Part shown: positions 1 to 7,369 of the stretch, one piece after another
Layout of the letters: every line of letters starts with the position of its first letter
Position numbering within the stretch: position 1 is the stretch's first letter
NCBI GenBank assembly: GCA_031266295.1
Contig: JAISBH010000024.1
Location: 1-11,857, forward strand
Direction of reading: 5' to 3'
Source: Oscillospiraceae bacterium
GTDB lineage: Bacteria > Bacillota > Clostridia > Christensenellales > Aristaeellaceae
Length of the DNA stretch: 11,857 bases
The notes under the pieces: model-generated
Seen by the model: the letters and a program-made list of their open reading frames with translations, nothing else
What the model was told of the DNA's origin: nothing
Databases searched by the model: none
Position numbers and translations under genes: made by a program

Positions 1-316
1 CCGACACGAATCCACCCTTGCTGAACACAACGCTAGGCTTGATCCTGCCCACCAGTGCGAACGCCTTGCCCACGCCGCTGATCACCTTAAACGGGTCGGT
101 CAGGTTCTTAACGTCGAAATAGCGGCGCAGCTTCCCGCTGGGCACCGTATGATACTCGACGCCGGTTACCTGGGCGATCAGCTTGCGTTCAATGCCGTCG
201 GACGTTCCAATGTAATGGATCTCCCAACCGCCGCTTTTCAGGTGCGGGATCAACGCCAGGTTCGGGGTGACGTGGCCGGCCGTGCCGCCGCCCGTCAATA
301 TAATGCGTTTGGACAT
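1..316 (-). CDS. murG: MurG, lipid II-forming GlcNAc transferase, N-terminal part only
   Basis: MurG transfers N-acetylglucosamine from UDP-GlcNAc to lipid I on the inner face of the membrane, making lipid II for peptidoglycan. Only the first 105 codons are in the window; the 3' part lies beyond position 1. I translated the minus strand from an ATG at 316. The protein begins MSKRIILTGGGTAGHVTPNL: the glycine-rich loop GGGTAGH (residues 9-15, with the family's His) is the MurG signature, followed by IHYIGTSDGIERKL, SGKLRRYFDVKN and FSKGGFVS, all typical of the N-terminal Rossmann domain of Clostridia-type MurG. A Shine-Dalgarno AAGGAGG lies at 322-328, five bases before the ATG, which fixes the start. 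The gene follows proS on the same strand after 36 nt with no terminator visible between them, so it may be co-transcribed with proS and come partly under its T-box. Identity is secure; the truncation is only the window edge. Confidence 0.95.
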   Translation of the reverse strand, partial: MSKRIILTGGGTAGHVTPNLALIPHLKSGGWEIHYIGTSDGIERKLIAQVTGVEYHTVPSGKLRRYFDVKNLTDPFKVISGVGKAFALVGRIKPSVVFSKGGFVS

Positions 317-352
317 CTCTGCCTCCTTAGGGCGAGGTGCAAAAGATATAAG

Positions 353-1807
353 TTAATAGGCCTTCGCGAAATACATCACGTGCTTGGCGGGTTTGCCGCA
401 GTGGACGCAATGATCGTCGAACGGCGTCTGATCAAACGGCATGTTCCGCGTACCCGCGCCGCTCTCGGCCTTTATCGCGTCCTCGCACCCGGCCTCGCCG
501 CACCACATCGCCTTCGCGAATCCTCCCTGCACGACCTCCTTCAGCCGGTCGAAGCTCGTCACCGTTTCCGTGTGAGCGTCCATGAACCCCTTCGCCGTGT
601 CATACATATCAGACTGAATCGCCGCAAGCAGCGCCTTCATTGCGTCAGCGATACCGTCCAGCGATACTGTCGTCTTCTCATATGTGTCGCGCCTGACGCA
701 GACCGCTTGGTTAGCCGCCAAATCCCGCGGCCCGATCTCCAGCCGCACAGGAACGCCCTTCAACTCCCAGTCGTTGAACTTGAACCCTGGGCTGACCGTG
801 TCGCGCGAGTCGAACTTCACGCGTATCCCCGCCTTGACCAGCGCGTCCGCAACGGCCTTCGCACCCTCGACGACGCCCTCCTTGTGCTGCGCCACCGGCA
901 CGACCACCACCTGATACGGCGCAATCTGCGGCGGCAGTTTCAACCCGCGTTCATCCCCATGCGCCATGATCAGAGCGCCTATCAACCGCGTCGACGTACC
1001 CCACGACGTCCCGAACGGGTGCGTCAGTTTACCGTCCCGCGCCAGGAACGATATCTCGTAGGCCTTGGTGAAGTTGTCGCCGAAGTTGTGGGTCGTACCC
1101 GCCTGCAATGATTTGCCGTCCTGCATCATCGCCTCTATGCTGTATGTCGCGACCGCGCCCGCGAACTTCTCGCTATCGCTCTTATGGCCGGAGTATACGG
1201 GCATCGCGAGAACGTCCTCGCACACCTGCCTATAGATGTCGAGCATACGCATCGTCTCTTCCTGCGCCTCCTCGGCGGTCTCGTGAAGCGTATGTCCTTC
1301 CTGCCACCAGAATTCAGCCGTGCGCAGAAACGGCCGCGTGGTTTTCTCCCAGCGCATCACCGAGCACCACTGATTGTACAACAGCGGCAGATCACGCCAT
1401 GATTGCAGCCATTTTGCATACATTACGGAGAACAGCACCTCGCTGGTCGGGCGGATCGCCAGTTTTTCCTGAAGCACTTCCTTGCCGCCCTGAGTCACCC
1501 ACGCCACCTCCGGCGCGAAACCTTCGACATGCTCCGCTTCCTTGAGCAGCAGGTTTTCGGGGATCAGCATGGGCATCATTACATTCTCATGTCCAGTCGC
1601 CTTGAAACGGCTGTCCATCTCTTCTTTTATGCGCTCCCAGATGGCTGTGCCGTACGGTTTTACCACCATGCATCCGCGCACAGGAGCGTAGTCGCAAAGA
1701 TCGGTCAGCGTTACAACGTCCGTGTACCACTGCGCAAAATCCACGTCGCGGGGCGTCAGATGTCGAACGAATCCGCTTTTTACGCCCTTGGGTTCAGTCT
1801 TAGCCAT
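353..1807 (-). CDS. proS: Prolyl-tRNA synthetase, archaeal/eukaryote-type
   Basis: Class II aminoacyl-tRNA synthetase that charges tRNA-Pro with proline in the cytoplasm. The 484-residue protein shows class II motif 2 at about residues 152-172 (RWEKTTRPFLRTAEFWWQEG), the preceding proline-enzyme element RPTSE at 119-123, motif 3 around 266-285 (FGTSWGTSTRLIGAL), an anticodon-binding domain from about 298, and a C-terminal zinc-type domain with Cys436/Cys441 and Cys467/Cys470, ending MYFAKAY as this subfamily does. Only about 95 residues separate motifs 2 and 3, so the large bacterial INS editing domain is absent; this is the shorter archaeal/eukaryote-like form. AGGAGG sits eight bases before the ATG at 1807; two closer upstream ATGs are out of frame. 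The gene is preceded by a T-box leader, so expression should rise when uncharged tRNA-Pro accumulates. murG follows 36 nt downstream. Confidence 0.97.
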   Translation of the reverse strand: MAKTEPKGVKSGFVRHLTPRDVDFAQWYTDVVTLTDLCDYAPVRGCMVVKPYGTAIWERIKEEMDSRFKATGHENVMMPMLIPENLLLKEAEHVEGFAPEVAWVTQGGKEVLQEKLAIRPTSEVLFSVMYAKWLQSWRDLPLLYNQWCSVMRWEKTTRPFLRTAEFWWQEGHTLHETAEEAQEETMRMLDIYRQVCEDVLAMPVYSGHKSDSEKFAGAVATYSIEAMMQDGKSLQAGTTHNFGDNFTKAYEISFLARDGKLTHPFGTSWGTSTRLIGALIMAHGDERGLKLPPQIAPYQVVVVPVAQHKEGVVEGAKAVADALVKAGIRVKFDSRDTVSPGFKFNDWELKGVPVRLEIGPRDLAANQAVCVRRDTYEKTTVSLDGIADAMKALLAAIQSDMYDTAKGFMDAHTETVTSFDRLKEVVQGGFAKAMWCGEAGCEDAIKAESGAGTRNMPFDQTPFDDHCVHCGKPAKHVMYFAKAY

Positions 1808-1885
1808 GCATCATGCCTCCTAATAACTATTATAGTCGGTAGACAACGTGTGAATTCTAGTAGATGGAAATAATCATTTCGAAAC

Positions 1886-1917
1886 AAAAACGCTTCGCCC
1901 CTGTGCAGGGGCGAAGC
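1886..1917 (-). terminator. Rho-independent terminator of the proS T-box
   Basis: On the minus strand GCTTCGCCCCTG (1917-1906) pairs with CAGGGGCGAAGC (1903-1892), 12 complementary bases (11 pairs if a four-base loop is required), followed by a run of five T at 1890-1886 that continues as GTTT. The 5' arm of this hairpin is the same segment used by the T-box antiterminator, so the two folds exclude each other. This is the off state of the switch when tRNA-Pro is charged. Confidence 0.95.
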
Positions 1918-2139
1918 TATGCTTCGCGGTACCACCCGGCTTGGCGCGACTGCGCCCAGCTTTAAGTCCCGATAACGGTGGACATCCGTCGGCTTTTTGA
2001 TACATCGAACCGCATCAGATTCATTGAATCCACAGCCGAGGCGTTTATGAGAACTGGGAGGACGATCCATCCGCCGCGCGGCTCGCACCAATGCCGCGCT
2101 CTCTTATGTCCGGATTGCGGAACGTCCAATTCTCCGCCA
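1886..2139 (-). promoter_or_regulatory. T-box riboswitch leader of proS
   Basis: This RNA binds a specific tRNA and lets transcription continue only when that tRNA is uncharged. The stretch between the nitroreductase gene and proS has no gene but carries a whole T-box on the minus strand. The T-box core GGGTGGTACCGCG is at 1925-1937. The antiterminator can be drawn exactly: GGG (1937-1935) pairs CCC (1910-1908), the seven-base bulge TGGTACC is 1934-1928, and GCGAAGC (1927-1921) pairs GCTTCGC (1917-1911) across an ATA loop. The TGGT in the bulge fits an ACCA acceptor end. Upstream, Stem I shows the conserved AGAGAG, then a 7-bp helix GCGCGGC/GCCGCGC holding the TTGGTGCGA loop. The best specifier is CCC (2058-2056) followed by A, next to the lower-helix arm GTTCTC pairing GAGAAT; that is a proline codon and matches the gene. 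The 5' end (about 2139) is estimated from the -10 box, and the specifier is less sure than the rest. Confidence 0.93.
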
Positions 2140-2145
2140 ACGAAT

Positions 2146-2151
2146 ATTATA
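2146..2151 (-). promoter_or_regulatory. Probable -10 box for the T-box/proS transcript
   Basis: A perfect TATAAT lies on the minus strand just upstream of Stem I, inside TGTTATATAAT, which could also act as an extended -10. No good -35 is at the normal distance; a TTGAAC is present but 28 bases away. The predicted start near 2139 fits the expected 5' end of the T-box RNA. Confidence 0.5.
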
Positions 2152-2208
2152 TAACAGTGTACACCTATCGAGCCATGATGTTCAACCCGGAATAGTTCAC
2201 AATGCTAA

Positions 2209-2784
2209 TTACACTATTGTCAGCGATTCATCCAACGATTTCCGCGACTTAGCCCGCACAGCCGTGTTCTTAGGATACCCAAGCGCGATAAAGTACGCTA
2301 TGTCCGTTTCATCGGGCAGATCAAGTATCTCGCGAATCTTCGGCCGATCGAATAACCCAATGATGCACGAACCCAGCCCCTGCTCCGTCGCGGATAAGCA
2401 CGCGGCCAGCGCAGCGCCGCCTATGTCGCCCTTCGCGAAGTACTGCCCGTCAATTACAGACGCGATCATCTTCGCCAGCTTAGCGGGGGTTTCGAGGATT
2501 AACAGGATGGCCTGCGCGTCTTTGAGGAAGCCGTTAATACCCATCACCTGGCCGCACGGCGCGATTTGCGCAACCTTCTCGGGGGATTCGACAAGTATGA
2601 ACCGCCATGGCTGACTGTTACACGCCGACGGCGCGAGCCTCGCCGCCTCCACAACGCGCAACAGCGTCTCACGCGAAATGGGCTGATCAGAGAAACTGCG
2701 GCAGCTTTGCCGCTGTCCGCACAGTTCCAAAAACGGCGACGTCTGGTCGATAGCGGGCATTACAGCTGGTATAGTGTTTTGCAT
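2209..2784 (-). CDS. Nitroreductase-family FMN oxidoreductase
   Basis: A small (191 aa) NAD(P)H-type flavin oxidoreductase of the nitroreductase fold; such proteins bind FMN as dimers and reduce nitro compounds, quinones or flavins. The natural substrate cannot be read from sequence. Visible motifs: RQSCRSF at residues 25-31 (FMN-phosphate-contacting Arg/Ser segment), APSACNSQPWRF at 51-62 (flavin-contacting Asn/Gln), a central GDIGGAALAACLSATEQGLGSC at 119-140, and IALGYPK at 166-172, all in family order. No iron-sulfur domain is attached, unlike many clostridial relatives. AGGAGG (2791-2796) lies six bases before the ATG. It begins 49 nt after the mnmE stop and is probably the last gene of the apgM-family to mnmE run, though a hairpin directly after mnmE could reduce read-through. 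I see no clear terminator after its stop; the T-box promoter of proS follows. Confidence 0.9.
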   Translation of the reverse strand: MQNTIPAVMPAIDQTSPFLELCGQRQSCRSFSDQPISRETLLRVVEAARLAPSACNSQPWRFILVESPEKVAQIAPCGQVMGINGFLKDAQAILLILETPAKLAKMIASVIDGQYFAKGDIGGAALAACLSATEQGLGSCIIGLFDRPKIREILDLPDETDIAYFIALGYPKNTAVRAKSRKSLDESLTIV

Positions 2785-2817
2785 GTCAATCCTCCTATAT
2801 CGAATCAGTTAAGTCTC

Positions 2818-2834
2818 GGGCGGTAAAGCCGCCC
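2818..2834 (-). other. GC-rich hairpin directly after mnmE
   Basis: On the minus strand GGGCGG and CCGCCC form six perfect pairs around a CTTTA loop; the first base pair begins within the mnmE TAG stop codon. No T-run follows, so it is not a standard rho-independent terminator. It may mark mRNA processing or partial attenuation before the nitroreductase gene. Confidence 0.5.
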
Positions 2835-4201
2835 TACTTGCCTACGCAGAATGTCGAGAATATCCTGTCGATAACCGCCTCGTCCGCTGCAACTCCGGTA
2901 ATCGACTCCAATCCTTGCAGCGCACTGCGCAGATCAATTGCCGCAAGATCCAGCGCCGCGCCGCGATACCCACCGCCGCGCAAACTGGCTGCAGCCTCAC
3001 TCAATGACCGCGCCGCCGCCTGCGCCGCCTGCGCGTGCCGCGCTCCCGAGAGTATTGCGGATTCCGGAGCCAGCGTCGACGCGCGTTTTGCGATCAGATC
3101 GCGCACCGCATCCAACCCTTCGCCCGTTTTCGCGCTGATGCGCATCCGGTGCACATCCGGCGCTATCGTGTCGAACGCGGATTCGTCCGCCGCAACGCCC
3201 ATATCACACTTATTAAGCAGGATAATCATCCGATCCAGCGGCGCGGAGATCGCAGCACACAGTCCGTCCGTCTCAAAAGGAACTGACGCATCGACCATCA
3301 TCAACACAAGATCCGCGTTCGCCAGCCGTGCCCGCGCTCGATCCACTCCTATCGACTCAACCGGATCGTCCGTCTCGCGCAGCCCCGCAGTATCCGACAG
3401 CCTCACGCGCAGACCCGCAACTGTCATCTCGGCTGTAAGCACGTCGCGGGTTGTACCGGGCACGGAATGGACGATCGCGCGATTTTCCTCCAACAGCGCA
3501 TTGAGCAGCGACGACTTGCCTGCGTTCGGCGGCCCTGAGATGACTGCATCGAGTCCGTCGTCCAGCACGCGTCCCGCGCGAGGATCGCTGGCTTGCATAA
3601 GTTTATGCGCGAGCGACTCCGATAAGTCCGCGACGCGCGCGGCAGTTTCCTGTTCCTCGATCTCGTCGGGGAAATCTAGCGCGGCTTCGATCCCCGCCAG
3701 CGCGTTTATCAGCTCGTCGGCGACTTCCTTAACGAACCGCGACGCACCACCCGACAGCTGCCGCACCGCTGCGCGTGCCGCAGCTTCACCTCTCGCGCCA
3801 ATCAATCGCATCACGGCCTCGGCTTGCGTTAGATCAATCCTCCCGTTTTCGAACGCGCGTCGCGTGAACTCTCCAGGCTCGGCAATCCTCGCGCCCAACG
3901 TCCGCACCGCCCGCAATACCCAATCCATCACGGCTAAACCACCGTGACAGTGAATCTCTGCGACGTCCTCCCGCGTGAACGTCCTGGGCGCGCGCATGAA
4001 TACAGCCATGCATTCGTCGATGATCTCATTGTTGGAAGGGTCGACCAGCCGCCCGTATGTCAGCACATGGCTGGCCAGACTCCCTCTGGAATGCCGGAAC
4101 ATGGCGCGCAGTATCCCCTCCGCGTCCGGACCGCTTACGCGCAGCACCGCGACGCCACCTATCCCCGGCGGGGTCGCGAAGGCGGTTATCGTGTCAGACA
4201 T
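2834..4201 (-). CDS. mnmE: tRNA modification GTPase MnmE
   Basis: MnmE works with MnmG to place the (carboxymethyl)aminomethyl group on wobble uridine 34 of tRNAs, using a methylene-tetrahydrofolate-derived carbon and GTP hydrolysis. The 455-residue protein has the usual N-terminal folate-binding domain (SDTITAFATPPGIGG at the start; HCHGG near 84; EPGEFTRRAFENGRIDL near 108-124), a helical domain, then the inserted G domain: G1 GPPNAGKS at 223-230, TTRD at 250-253, DTAG at 270-273 and NKCD at 330-333. It ends in FSTFCVGK, the conserved C-terminal Cys motif needed for modification. Length matches the family. I chose the ATG at 4201 because the family begins there; an in-frame ATG at 4228 would add nine residues of no family character. 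The start overlaps the end of ychF by eight bases and has only a weak AGG in front, which suggests translational coupling. mnmG is not in the window. Confidence 0.97.
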   Translation of the reverse strand: MSDTITAFATPPGIGGVAVLRVSGPDAEGILRAMFRHSRGSLASHVLTYGRLVDPSNNEIIDECMAVFMRAPRTFTREDVAEIHCHGGLAVMDWVLRAVRTLGARIAEPGEFTRRAFENGRIDLTQAEAVMRLIGARGEAAARAAVRQLSGGASRFVKEVADELINALAGIEAALDFPDEIEEQETAARVADLSESLAHKLMQASDPRAGRVLDDGLDAVISGPPNAGKSSLLNALLEENRAIVHSVPGTTRDVLTAEMTVAGLRVRLSDTAGLRETDDPVESIGVDRARARLANADLVLMMVDASVPFETDGLCAAISAPLDRMIILLNKCDMGVAADESAFDTIAPDVHRMRISAKTGEGLDAVRDLIAKRASTLAPESAILSGARHAQAAQAAARSLSEAAASLRGGGYRGAALDLAAIDLRSALQGLESITGVAADEAVIDRIFSTFCVGK

Positions 4202-5291
4202 TAAACCTGAACAGCGTGACGTCGCCATCCTTCATCTCATAATCCTTGCCCTCGGAGCGGATCAAACCCTTCTCGCGGCACGTGTTCATGCTGCCCTCGC
4301 GCATCAGCGTGTCGAACGGGACAACCTCCGCGCGAATGAACCCTCGCTCGAAATCCGTGTGGATCTTACCTGCGGCCTGAGGTGCTTTCGCGCCGCGTTT
4401 AATCGTCCACGCCCGGCATTCATCCGCGCCTGCCGTCAGGAACGATATCAGCCCCAGCAGCTTGTAGCTGGCCTTAGCGAACCGATCCAGGCCGGATTCA
4501 CCGATGCCCAATTCCTCCAGGAACATTACCTTTTCCTCGGCGTCCATTACGGCTATCTCGGATTCTACTCGTGCGGATATGACCATCAGTTCGGCGCCTT
4601 CATTAGCGGCCAGTGCGCGGAGTTCTTTGACATAAGGCAACGCATCCTCAGGCTTGCCAACGTCGGACTCCGCAATGTTCGCGGCATAGAGTACGGGCTT
4701 GTCTGTCAGCATGAACCAGCCTTTCGCGACCACCAGTTCATCTTCGGTCATAGACAGTGTGCGCAGCGGCTTCTCCGATTCGAGATGCACGATAGCGCGC
4801 GCGGCCAGCGCGATCTCGGCGGCAGCCTTCGCGTCGCCAGGACGCGCGGTTTTCTTAGCGCGTTCGAGCCTTTTCGACACCGTCTCCAGATCGGCGAGAA
4901 TCAGTTCAAGCGCAACGACGCCAGCGTCACGCACGGGATCGACGCTACCGTCCATGTGCAGCACGTTTGAATCCTCGAAGCACCGCACCACGTGCACCAA
5001 GGCGTCGACCTCGCGTATATGAGAAAGGAACTTATTACCCAACCCCTCGCCCCGGCTCGCGCCCTTCACCAAACCTGCTATGTCGACGAATTCAACCAGC
5101 GCGTATGTCGTCTTTTTCGGGTGGAACATAGTGGCCAGCGCGCCCACCCGGCGATCGGGCACCGCCGCGACACCCGTGTTAGGTTCGATCGTGCAGAACG
5201 GATAGTTCGCGGCCTCCGCGCCGGCTTGGGTGATCGCGTTGAACAGGGTGGATTTGCCGACGTTGGGCAAGCCGATTACGCCGCATTTCAT
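4194..5291 (-). CDS. ychF: Redox-responsive, ribosome-binding ATPase YchF
   Basis: YchF (OLA1 family) is an Obg-related P-loop protein that binds ribosomes and, unusually for this superfamily, prefers ATP; it is linked to translation and oxidative-stress responses. The 365-residue protein has G1 GLPNVGKST at 7-15, G3 DIAGL at 70-74, and NIAE at 205-208 in place of the guanine-specific NKxD, which is the known basis of ATP preference in the family. A coiled helical segment (about 125-175) follows, and the C-terminal TGS domain (about 282-365) contains ECRAWTIKRG, APQAAGKIHTDFERGFIRAE and the typical end DVTLFRFNV. The start is the ATG at 5291: GGAGG lies seven bases upstream, and the reading frame before it has no family similarity. 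It begins two bases after the stop of the TIM-barrel gene and overlaps mnmE at its end, so it is plainly inside one operon. Confidence 0.97.
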   Translation of the reverse strand: MKCGVIGLPNVGKSTLFNAITQAGAEAANYPFCTIEPNTGVAAVPDRRVGALATMFHPKKTTYALVEFVDIAGLVKGASRGEGLGNKFLSHIREVDALVHVVRCFEDSNVLHMDGSVDPVRDAGVVALELILADLETVSKRLERAKKTARPGDAKAAAEIALAARAIVHLESEKPLRTLSMTEDELVVAKGWFMLTDKPVLYAANIAESDVGKPEDALPYVKELRALAANEGAELMVISARVESEIAVMDAEEKVMFLEELGIGESGLDRFAKASYKLLGLISFLTAGADECRAWTIKRGAKAPQAAGKIHTDFERGFIRAEVVPFDTLMREGSMNTCREKGLIRSEGKDYEMKDGDVTLFRFNV

Positions 5292-5293
5292 GT

Positions 5294-6103
5294 TTAAGCC
5301 TCCAGTGACCTCATGATATTGACGAAGTGCGCGAACACGATCCCCGGTTCCTCCAGCGTCAGATCCCAGCGCTTGACCCACTCCAACGAGTAGAAGCCCT
5401 TGTAGCCGCCCGACTCCATCAACCCGACCGCTTCCTCGAACGGCACGTCGCCGTACCCCGGCAGCGCGTAGCGCAGAACACCCGCCTCCATCCGCGAATC
5501 CTTCAGATGGACGTGACGGATATACCGACCCAGATTATCCCAAGTGACGCGAGGTTTCTCGCCATTATAGCGGTAAGGATGATGCACATCCCACAGCGCC
5601 TGCACTGCCGGGCTGCTTATCTCCTCCAACAGCTGCGCCAGCTTCTCGCTGTCGGACCATACGCCGTGCGTCTCCAGCAGCAATGTAACGCCAGCCGCCG
5701 CCGCTTCCTCGCCGAACTTCTGCGCTTCTTCGCGAACGAAGCCCGCGTCAACCGTCCCCATCGGATGAGGAACAGCTGCCGCTCCCATCAAGCGGATATA
5801 CGGCACGTCCAGCGCCTTGGCTAGTTTGATGTACGCCGCGACCTCCCTAGCCGTGCGCGCGGCGGCGTCTCGCTGATGCAGTGTGCATTCGCTGGCCAGG
5901 CACGGTATCGTCAGATTCATCCGATCCAACTGGGTGCGGGTAGAGGGTATCGCGTCCGGTGCGAACTGGGGTATCGACGGCGCGGATATATCCTGTCCGA
6001 TGCCGCGCACCTCTACCCCGTCATAGCCCAGATCGCGCGCTGTAGCGGTGATATCCTGCCATCCCCAGCGGGGGCAGCCGAGGGTGGAGAAGCTGAGTTT
6101 CAT
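5294..6103 (-). CDS. Xylose isomerase-like TIM-barrel protein (sugar isomerase/epimerase family)
   Basis: A 269-residue single-domain protein of the AP-endonuclease-2/xylose-isomerase-like TIM-barrel superfamily. Such proteins isomerise or epimerise sugars, hydroxypyruvate or inositol derivatives using a divalent metal. The four expected metal ligands appear at the strand ends: Glu144 in LLLETHG, Asp172 in WDVHHPYR, His198 in HVHLKDSR and Glu241 in YSLEWVKRW. The N-terminus MKLSFSTLGCP and a first-strand GYDGVEVRG are also typical. The exact substrate cannot be told from this. I chose the ATG at 6103, preceded by AAGGGG eight bases upstream; an in-frame TTG at 6121, overlapping the preceding TGA stop as TTGA, would add six residues. 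It sits 14 nt after the ApgM-family gene and two bases before ychF. A link with the phosphotransfer enzyme upstream is possible, but not shown by the sequence. Confidence 0.88.
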   Translation of the reverse strand: MKLSFSTLGCPRWGWQDITATARDLGYDGVEVRGIGQDISAPSIPQFAPDAIPSTRTQLDRMNLTIPCLASECTLHQRDAAARTAREVAAYIKLAKALDVPYIRLMGAAAVPHPMGTVDAGFVREEAQKFGEEAAAAGVTLLLETHGVWSDSEKLAQLLEEISSPAVQALWDVHHPYRYNGEKPRVTWDNLGRYIRHVHLKDSRMEAGVLRYALPGYGDVPFEEAVGLMESGGYKGFYSLEWVKRWDLTLEEPGIVFAHFVNIMRSLEA

Positions 6104-6117
6104 ATGATCAACCCCTT

Positions 6118-7347
6118 TCAAGCGATAGCTCCAAACAATAGATCCATCAGCGTCATACCATCCGCGACGTATAGCCCGTACCGCGTAGTCTCCTCATTGA
6201 ACGGTCGCGGCGCGCCCGGCTTGCGGCTGTCATAGAGCGCGAACGGCACAGGATCGCCATCGTGAGCGCCGTTCGACAGCAATGTCAGATGATCGCTTAA
6301 AACCAGTATGCGGAAATCCGTATCGACATCCGGCAGTCTCTCCAGCAAGGGCAGCACGATCCTCGCGTCGAACCGGCGCAATGACTCCAACTTGGCCTCG
6401 ACGTCCTTAGCGTGTGCGCACTCGTCCGGAGCCTCGACGTGCACGCAGCCAAAATCCGCCCCGGCCTTCAACCCGGCGATCAGCGCATCCACCTTGGCCT
6501 CGTAGTCAGTATCAATATCGCCCGATGCGCCAGGAATGTCGGGAGCGGACAGACCAGACAGCAGCGCGATGCCCTTCATCAACGGCACTGCCGTAATGAC
6601 GAGACCGGAGTGACCGTACTTCGCGCCGAAGTTGGGCAGCGCCATCGCGCGACCCGCTGCCCATGGCCATATGCAGTTAGCGGCGCGATCGCCACGCTTG
6701 ATATTCAGCGGGTGTTTACGCAGCGTATCATACGACGTGCTCATCAGCCGGGCTAGCTCGTCGGCGCGGTTTCCCTTCGGCAGATAACCCGCGATCGGCT
6801 GGCCCAGTATCATGTGCGGCTCGCCCAATATAAACGGTTCATCGTCGGCGTGATCTAACACGCCCATCTGCCTGAAGGTCGGCGATTGATGGATCGTGAA
6901 TCCCGCTTGACTTGCCAGCGTCGAAAACGTCTCGTCCTCAAGCAGTGCACGCGTCAGTTCGAGCGCTTCCTCACCCTCTATGCCGCAGCCATTGTGCGAC
7001 TTCATCACCGCGTACTCAAGCGCGTCAGGGTTGGCCGGATCGGGCGTGAGAGAGCACAGGTTCATGCGCAGCGCGACCTCGCCCTCGCGCAGCTCTATGC
7101 CCGCGCCAGCAGCCTCAAGCGCGGCGCGGCCTTTATATTCGCGCTTGACGTCGTTGCCGAATATGGTTAGTATAGCGGTGTCGCTGCCCGGCGCAACCCC
7201 CATCGGCACCGTGCGCGCTTGGCCCATCAAGCCGCCCGCCAGCCGCACGAATCCGGGCAGATCCAGCGCCATATACGGCGTCTTATTACCAAGCTCGGCA
7301 ATCGGCTTGTCGGCCGAGCCGTCTGGTATCAATAGTATGTATCGCAT
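6118..7347 (-). CDS. apgM: ApgM-family cofactor-independent phosphoglycerate mutase homologue
   Basis: A 409-residue member of the alkaline phosphatase-like metalloenzymes, of the archaeal-type 2,3-bisphosphoglycerate-independent phosphoglycerate mutase family. This family interconverts 3- and 2-phosphoglycerate through a phosphoserine and two metal ions. Motifs: metal-binding PDGSADKP at 8-15, nucleophile Ser55 in PGSDTA, HNGCG at 118-122, the metal cluster HVEAPDECAHAKD at 303-315, SDH at 351-353, and AHDGDPVPFA at 361-370. All key residues are present, so it should be active. The segment CIWPWAAGRAMALPNFGAK resembles a bacterial subfamily that has been proposed to be a homoserine kinase because some members sit by threonine genes; no threonine gene is next to this one, and the choice is open. 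GGAGG lies seven bases before the ATG. It is the first gene of a five-gene minus-strand run and diverges from metK. Confidence 0.9.
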   Translation of the reverse strand: MRYILLIPDGSADKPIAELGNKTPYMALDLPGFVRLAGGLMGQARTVPMGVAPGSDTAILTIFGNDVKREYKGRAALEAAGAGIELREGEVALRMNLCSLTPDPANPDALEYAVMKSHNGCGIEGEEALELTRALLEDETFSTLASQAGFTIHQSPTFRQMGVLDHADDEPFILGEPHMILGQPIAGYLPKGNRADELARLMSTSYDTLRKHPLNIKRGDRAANCIWPWAAGRAMALPNFGAKYGHSGLVITAVPLMKGIALLSGLSAPDIPGASGDIDTDYEAKVDALIAGLKAGADFGCVHVEAPDECAHAKDVEAKLESLRRFDARIVLPLLERLPDVDTDFRILVLSDHLTLLSNGAHDGDPVPFALYDSRKPGAPRPFNEETTRYGLYVADGMTLMDLLFGAIA

Positions 7348-7369
7348 CGACAGTCCTCCAGTGGAATGG

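Noticed and set aside
149..1111. Plus-strand open frame of 320 codons across murG and proS
   Set aside because: It is antisense to two clearly recognisable conserved genes, is rich in Arg and His as expected of a GC-rich shadow frame, and has no ribosome binding site or family motif.
1829..1834. TATAAT between the T-box terminator and proS, as a second promoter that bypasses the switch
   Set aside because: The best -35-like match (TTCACA) is only 14 bases away, and a start there would lie almost on the ribosome binding site. Not supportable without transcript data.
1780..2091. Minus-strand open frame of 103 codons through the proS leader
   Set aside because: It runs through the T-box, its terminator and into proS in another frame; the region is explained as structured RNA.
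2838..3947. Plus-strand open frame of 369 codons antisense to mnmE
   Set aside because: Ser/Ala/Arg-rich low-complexity translation opposite a fully conserved MnmE; typical of the complementary strand of GC-rich codons.
3975..4970. Plus-strand open frame of 331 codons antisense to mnmE and ychF
   Set aside because: It spans the junction of two real genes on the other strand and shows no recognisable domain.
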